Below, piece after piece: positions 61,301 through 64,000 of a DNA stretch of 64,000 bases. The stretch is taken from the NCBI RefSeq assembly GCF_009870125.1, contig NC_046679.1, positions 4,774,001-4,838,000 on the forward strand. The letters run 5' to 3'. Numbering within the stretch: the first letter of the stretch is position 1; each line of letters begins with the position of its first letter. The notes beneath the pieces are model-generated. The model saw nothing but the letters and a program-made list of their open reading frames with translations. It was not told where the DNA came from and ran no database searches. Source of the DNA: Drosophila pseudoobscura. Lineage: Eukaryota; Arthropoda; Insecta; Diptera; Drosophilidae. A program made the position numbers and the translations under genes.

Positions 61301-64000
61301 CTCTGCTCTGAAATCAACTTTATGGGGCAGAAGCAGAAGAATACGATCCAGTAGTATCCAGCCGCTCCGCTTTTCCAACTCCAATTGTTCCGCATGACGA
61401 CGCCGAATTCGAGTCCGCATTGGAGGCGGAAAATGGAAAAGCAATTGAAAAGCCAGAATAGCGGCCAGTGATAAAGCCACAGTCCATTTTCCCGGTGCAA
61501 ATTATCGCGCTGAATGCGAATGAAATATTCGAGGCATCCTGTTTCGATCAACGACCGATCGACGAAGGAATTCAGGGGATCCATCCCGCGGAGGGGCTTC
61601 CAGCGGAGATCCGATCCGTTTTACTGCCGCCTTGATTTATGCAACATTTTCCGCAATAAAAATGCCAACAACTTGAAGAATTATTACATCATCACGTAAT
61701 AGGCCTTGGACCTGGACGAGGTTGAGGCCTTTGGTCCCTGCCTTCCGCCTCCTGCCTCCGTCTTGGACTGGGCGCCACGCCCGCCGCCAAATTGCCCTCC
61801 GATGCAGGAGCCCCCTCGCCGCCCTGTACCCTGGCCTCTTGTCCTACCCCAGTACTCCCCGACTCCATTCACTTCGCTCTTTCGCGCTGTCATAAATCAG
61901 TCGCCTGCCTCGAGATGCCGCAAGAGGCAGAGGCATTAAATACTCGTACTCTCCTCTCAAATTGCTGGCCACGAACAGATGCCACAACAGCAACAACGCA
62001 GCAACGGCCATACGTACAGCAACAACAATGCCTCTGTTAAGTGTCGTGTCATCCTCAAAGATCCATCATAGCCACAGCCACAGCCACAGTCATAGCCATG
62101 GCACAGCAGATCTTCAGCAATGAGAAATCTGCCTGGCACGTGTCCATCATGGCAAGTGGCAAGTGGCCACGAATTCCGAGAGTGGGAGTGCGGTGGGAGT
62201 GGAAGGTGTTAGAGTGTGCGGAGAATATCTCCAGATAGATGTTGTAATAACCCGGCCAAATTAGGGCTGTCCAGGAAACAAGGGGGAGTGCAGGGCGAAC
62301 TGCGATTACATCATGCCTGTCCAGGCACTTGTATTCCCATCCACCATCCTCCTCCGATCACCCTCTATGGAATGGCCATGCGGAATGGCCCATTGTGCAA
62401 AAACACCAAACACGGAAGTCGGAGCGTGTGCACTCCCCAAATGCCCATTTAATATAATTTCTATTATTTTTGCCAACTCCGGCCACTGCCGACTGCCGAC
62501 TGCCACAAGGTGACAGTTACAATGCAGAAACAATATACAACAACTCCTAATGTCCTCTCCCGGTCCTCTCCAGATCCCACTCCGGCCAGAGCCAGAGCCA
62601 GAGCTGGACAACGAAAGAGTTCTGCGCTCTGTCCCGGTCCCGAGTGGGGACATTGCCACCGCGACAGCCCTCCGCGACAGTCATCCCATCCCAACCTGAC
62701 TCCATCTCCACATCCCACCACAGTCCCATCGTCCCAGAGTTGTAATCGTCGCAATGATCATCATAATCGTGATCGTTTTCGGGTTCGGGTTGGGGCCCGC
62801 TTTGGCTCGTCCAAGGCTGTCCCGTCCTCGGGGATCCATTTTTGGCATGCGTTCGGCAGCGAACACTTCCTGTGGCTGTGGGAAACGCTCGGGAACTTGT
62901 TCCTCCATGCGACATGTTCTCCACGATCCCAGTTTCTCCTCCTCATCCTCCTCCGACTTGTTCCCTGTCCATCCACCCACCCACACAGAGTCCGATTCCT
63001 GCACAGAGTCCATAGAAGTTTCGTTCCGTTTCGACCGCGTTTGTAAATATTTTGGAACCCATTCACATAAATCAATTAGCCAAGTGTAACAGTTTCGGTT
63101 CGGGATGCCTGGGATGGGTGTATGGGTGGAATATATGGGTTGGGTGGCAGAGATGGTGTGGAGTGGCCACCGTCTTTCGCTCCACTTTGGGCTGCAGTTG
63201 CATGCAACAGGCGAAGCGGTCATAAATTTCGAAGCCGATGCCCCTTTTGTGTAGCTGCAAATGGCAGCGAAACTTCAAGATCTACTCCTCCTTCCCCTTT
63301 GAGGATGTGGAAATTTGTGCAAATTGATGAGAATATAAGTGGAGATATTGGGAGTGGAGCAGGAGCCACGAGGCAGGAGGTAGACCCAAGATAATTTTCA
63401 GAGCCCAGACCCGAACTTAGAGGAGGAAAAGCGGTCAGGCCAACGATCTATTTGCTTTGTCAAGTGCCGCGTTGGGGGAAATTGATGAAAATTGCGCCTA
63501 TTTACCGGTTCGCACACCCGCAAGATGAGAATCTCGTCCAGGCAGTTTATCAAGTCCGCAGCTCCAGCCCATCTCCAGGAAGAACCCAGAACCCAGAACC
63601 CAAAGCGGAGTCCGACTCAAGGTCGCACCCGCCGAGGCCGAGGCAGGTGGAAGATGGAAGATGGAGTAGAGCAGATGGAACCAGAAGGAGCAAGAGAAGC
63701 AGCGGCAGAACAGGTGTTGCCTCCATTGACAGTTGCCTTGATTGGTTTGTGTTGCATGTCGCACGCCTCGTGCTGCTGGTTCCCCAAGTACTGCTCCTCC
63801 TCCACATCCACATCCACATCCTATCGACGTGTAGATGCAGACCTGCCTGGCACACCCCTTCATTTGTAGAGACATAACCGAAGAAGACAACTGCATTTTG
63901 GGCTCCGGCGAAGACGAAGGCAGCCTCGAGTTGGCGACTTGGCAATCTGGTGTGCCAACGCCCAGAGCAAATATTGAGAGAATAGAAAATAGAAGATCTC

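Larger units (their letters stand above)
41746..64000. other. Large gene-free region to the end of the window
   Basis: About 22 kb with no supported exon. Tandem arrays noted by eye: 42721-42785, 42964-43005, 44965-45000, 45717-45752, 46451-46482, 49302-49339, plus many imperfect hexamer tracts (for example 43500-43560, 49775-49800, 51415-51440, 53815-53860, 59795-59820, 59930-59975). 46980-48560 is AT-rich and plain. 52700-64000 is GC-richer and dense in short direct repeats, which makes most of the long open frames there. Nothing resembles a conserved protein domain. It may be intergenic or intronic to a gene beyond the window. Confidence 0.6.

Overview
The window looks like Drosophila euchromatin. 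Reasons: short GT-AG introns of about 55-80 bp, Drosophila-type core promoter and poly(A) signals, long intergenic tracts full of short tandem repeats, and predicted proteins that read almost like their D. melanogaster counterparts as I remember them. Abundant imperfect hexanucleotide arrays and a Transib-like transposon would fit a member of the obscura group. That species guess is inference. The gene order (Gprk2, tRNA-Glu, lysyl oxidase, methylthioribose-1-phosphate isomerase, isochorismatase-like) matches my recollection of D. melanogaster 100C on Muller element E.

Layout. 1-11255 has no recognisable coding exon and is probably a large 5' intron or upstream region of Gprk2. It carries simple repeats and a 1.19-kb terminal-inverted-repeat transposon (5968-7161). 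11256-14406 (+) holds ten coding exons of the G-protein-coupled receptor kinase Gprk2, lacking only the first short coding exon. A long AT-rich 3' UTR follows. A complete tRNA-Glu(CTC) lies at 16304-16375 (+). Two minus-strand genes come next: secreted lysyl oxidase Loxl1 (16758-17917) and the methionine-salvage enzyme CG11334 (18235-20064). A plus-strand isochorismatase-family hydrolase, CG11333 (22264-23026), follows with a core-promoter Motif 1 site upstream.

From 23.1 kb to the end, about 41 kb holds only one gene I can support: a small plus-strand bromodomain protein (40687-41697). Its start codon is cut from the rest of the reading frame by a 54-bp intron, and its bromodomain has lost the usual acetyl-lysine-binding Asn and most of the WPF shelf. 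The rest is intergenic or intronic DNA of a gene outside the window, rich in microsatellites and minisatellites. The many long open frames there are low-complexity by-products of these repeats.

The genes do not form one pathway. Gprk2 works in receptor and Hedgehog signalling, Loxl1 in extracellular matrix cross-linking, CG11334 in methionine salvage. CG11333 is an uncharacterised hydrolase. The bromodomain gene is probably a chromatin factor of tBRD/BET type, possibly germline.
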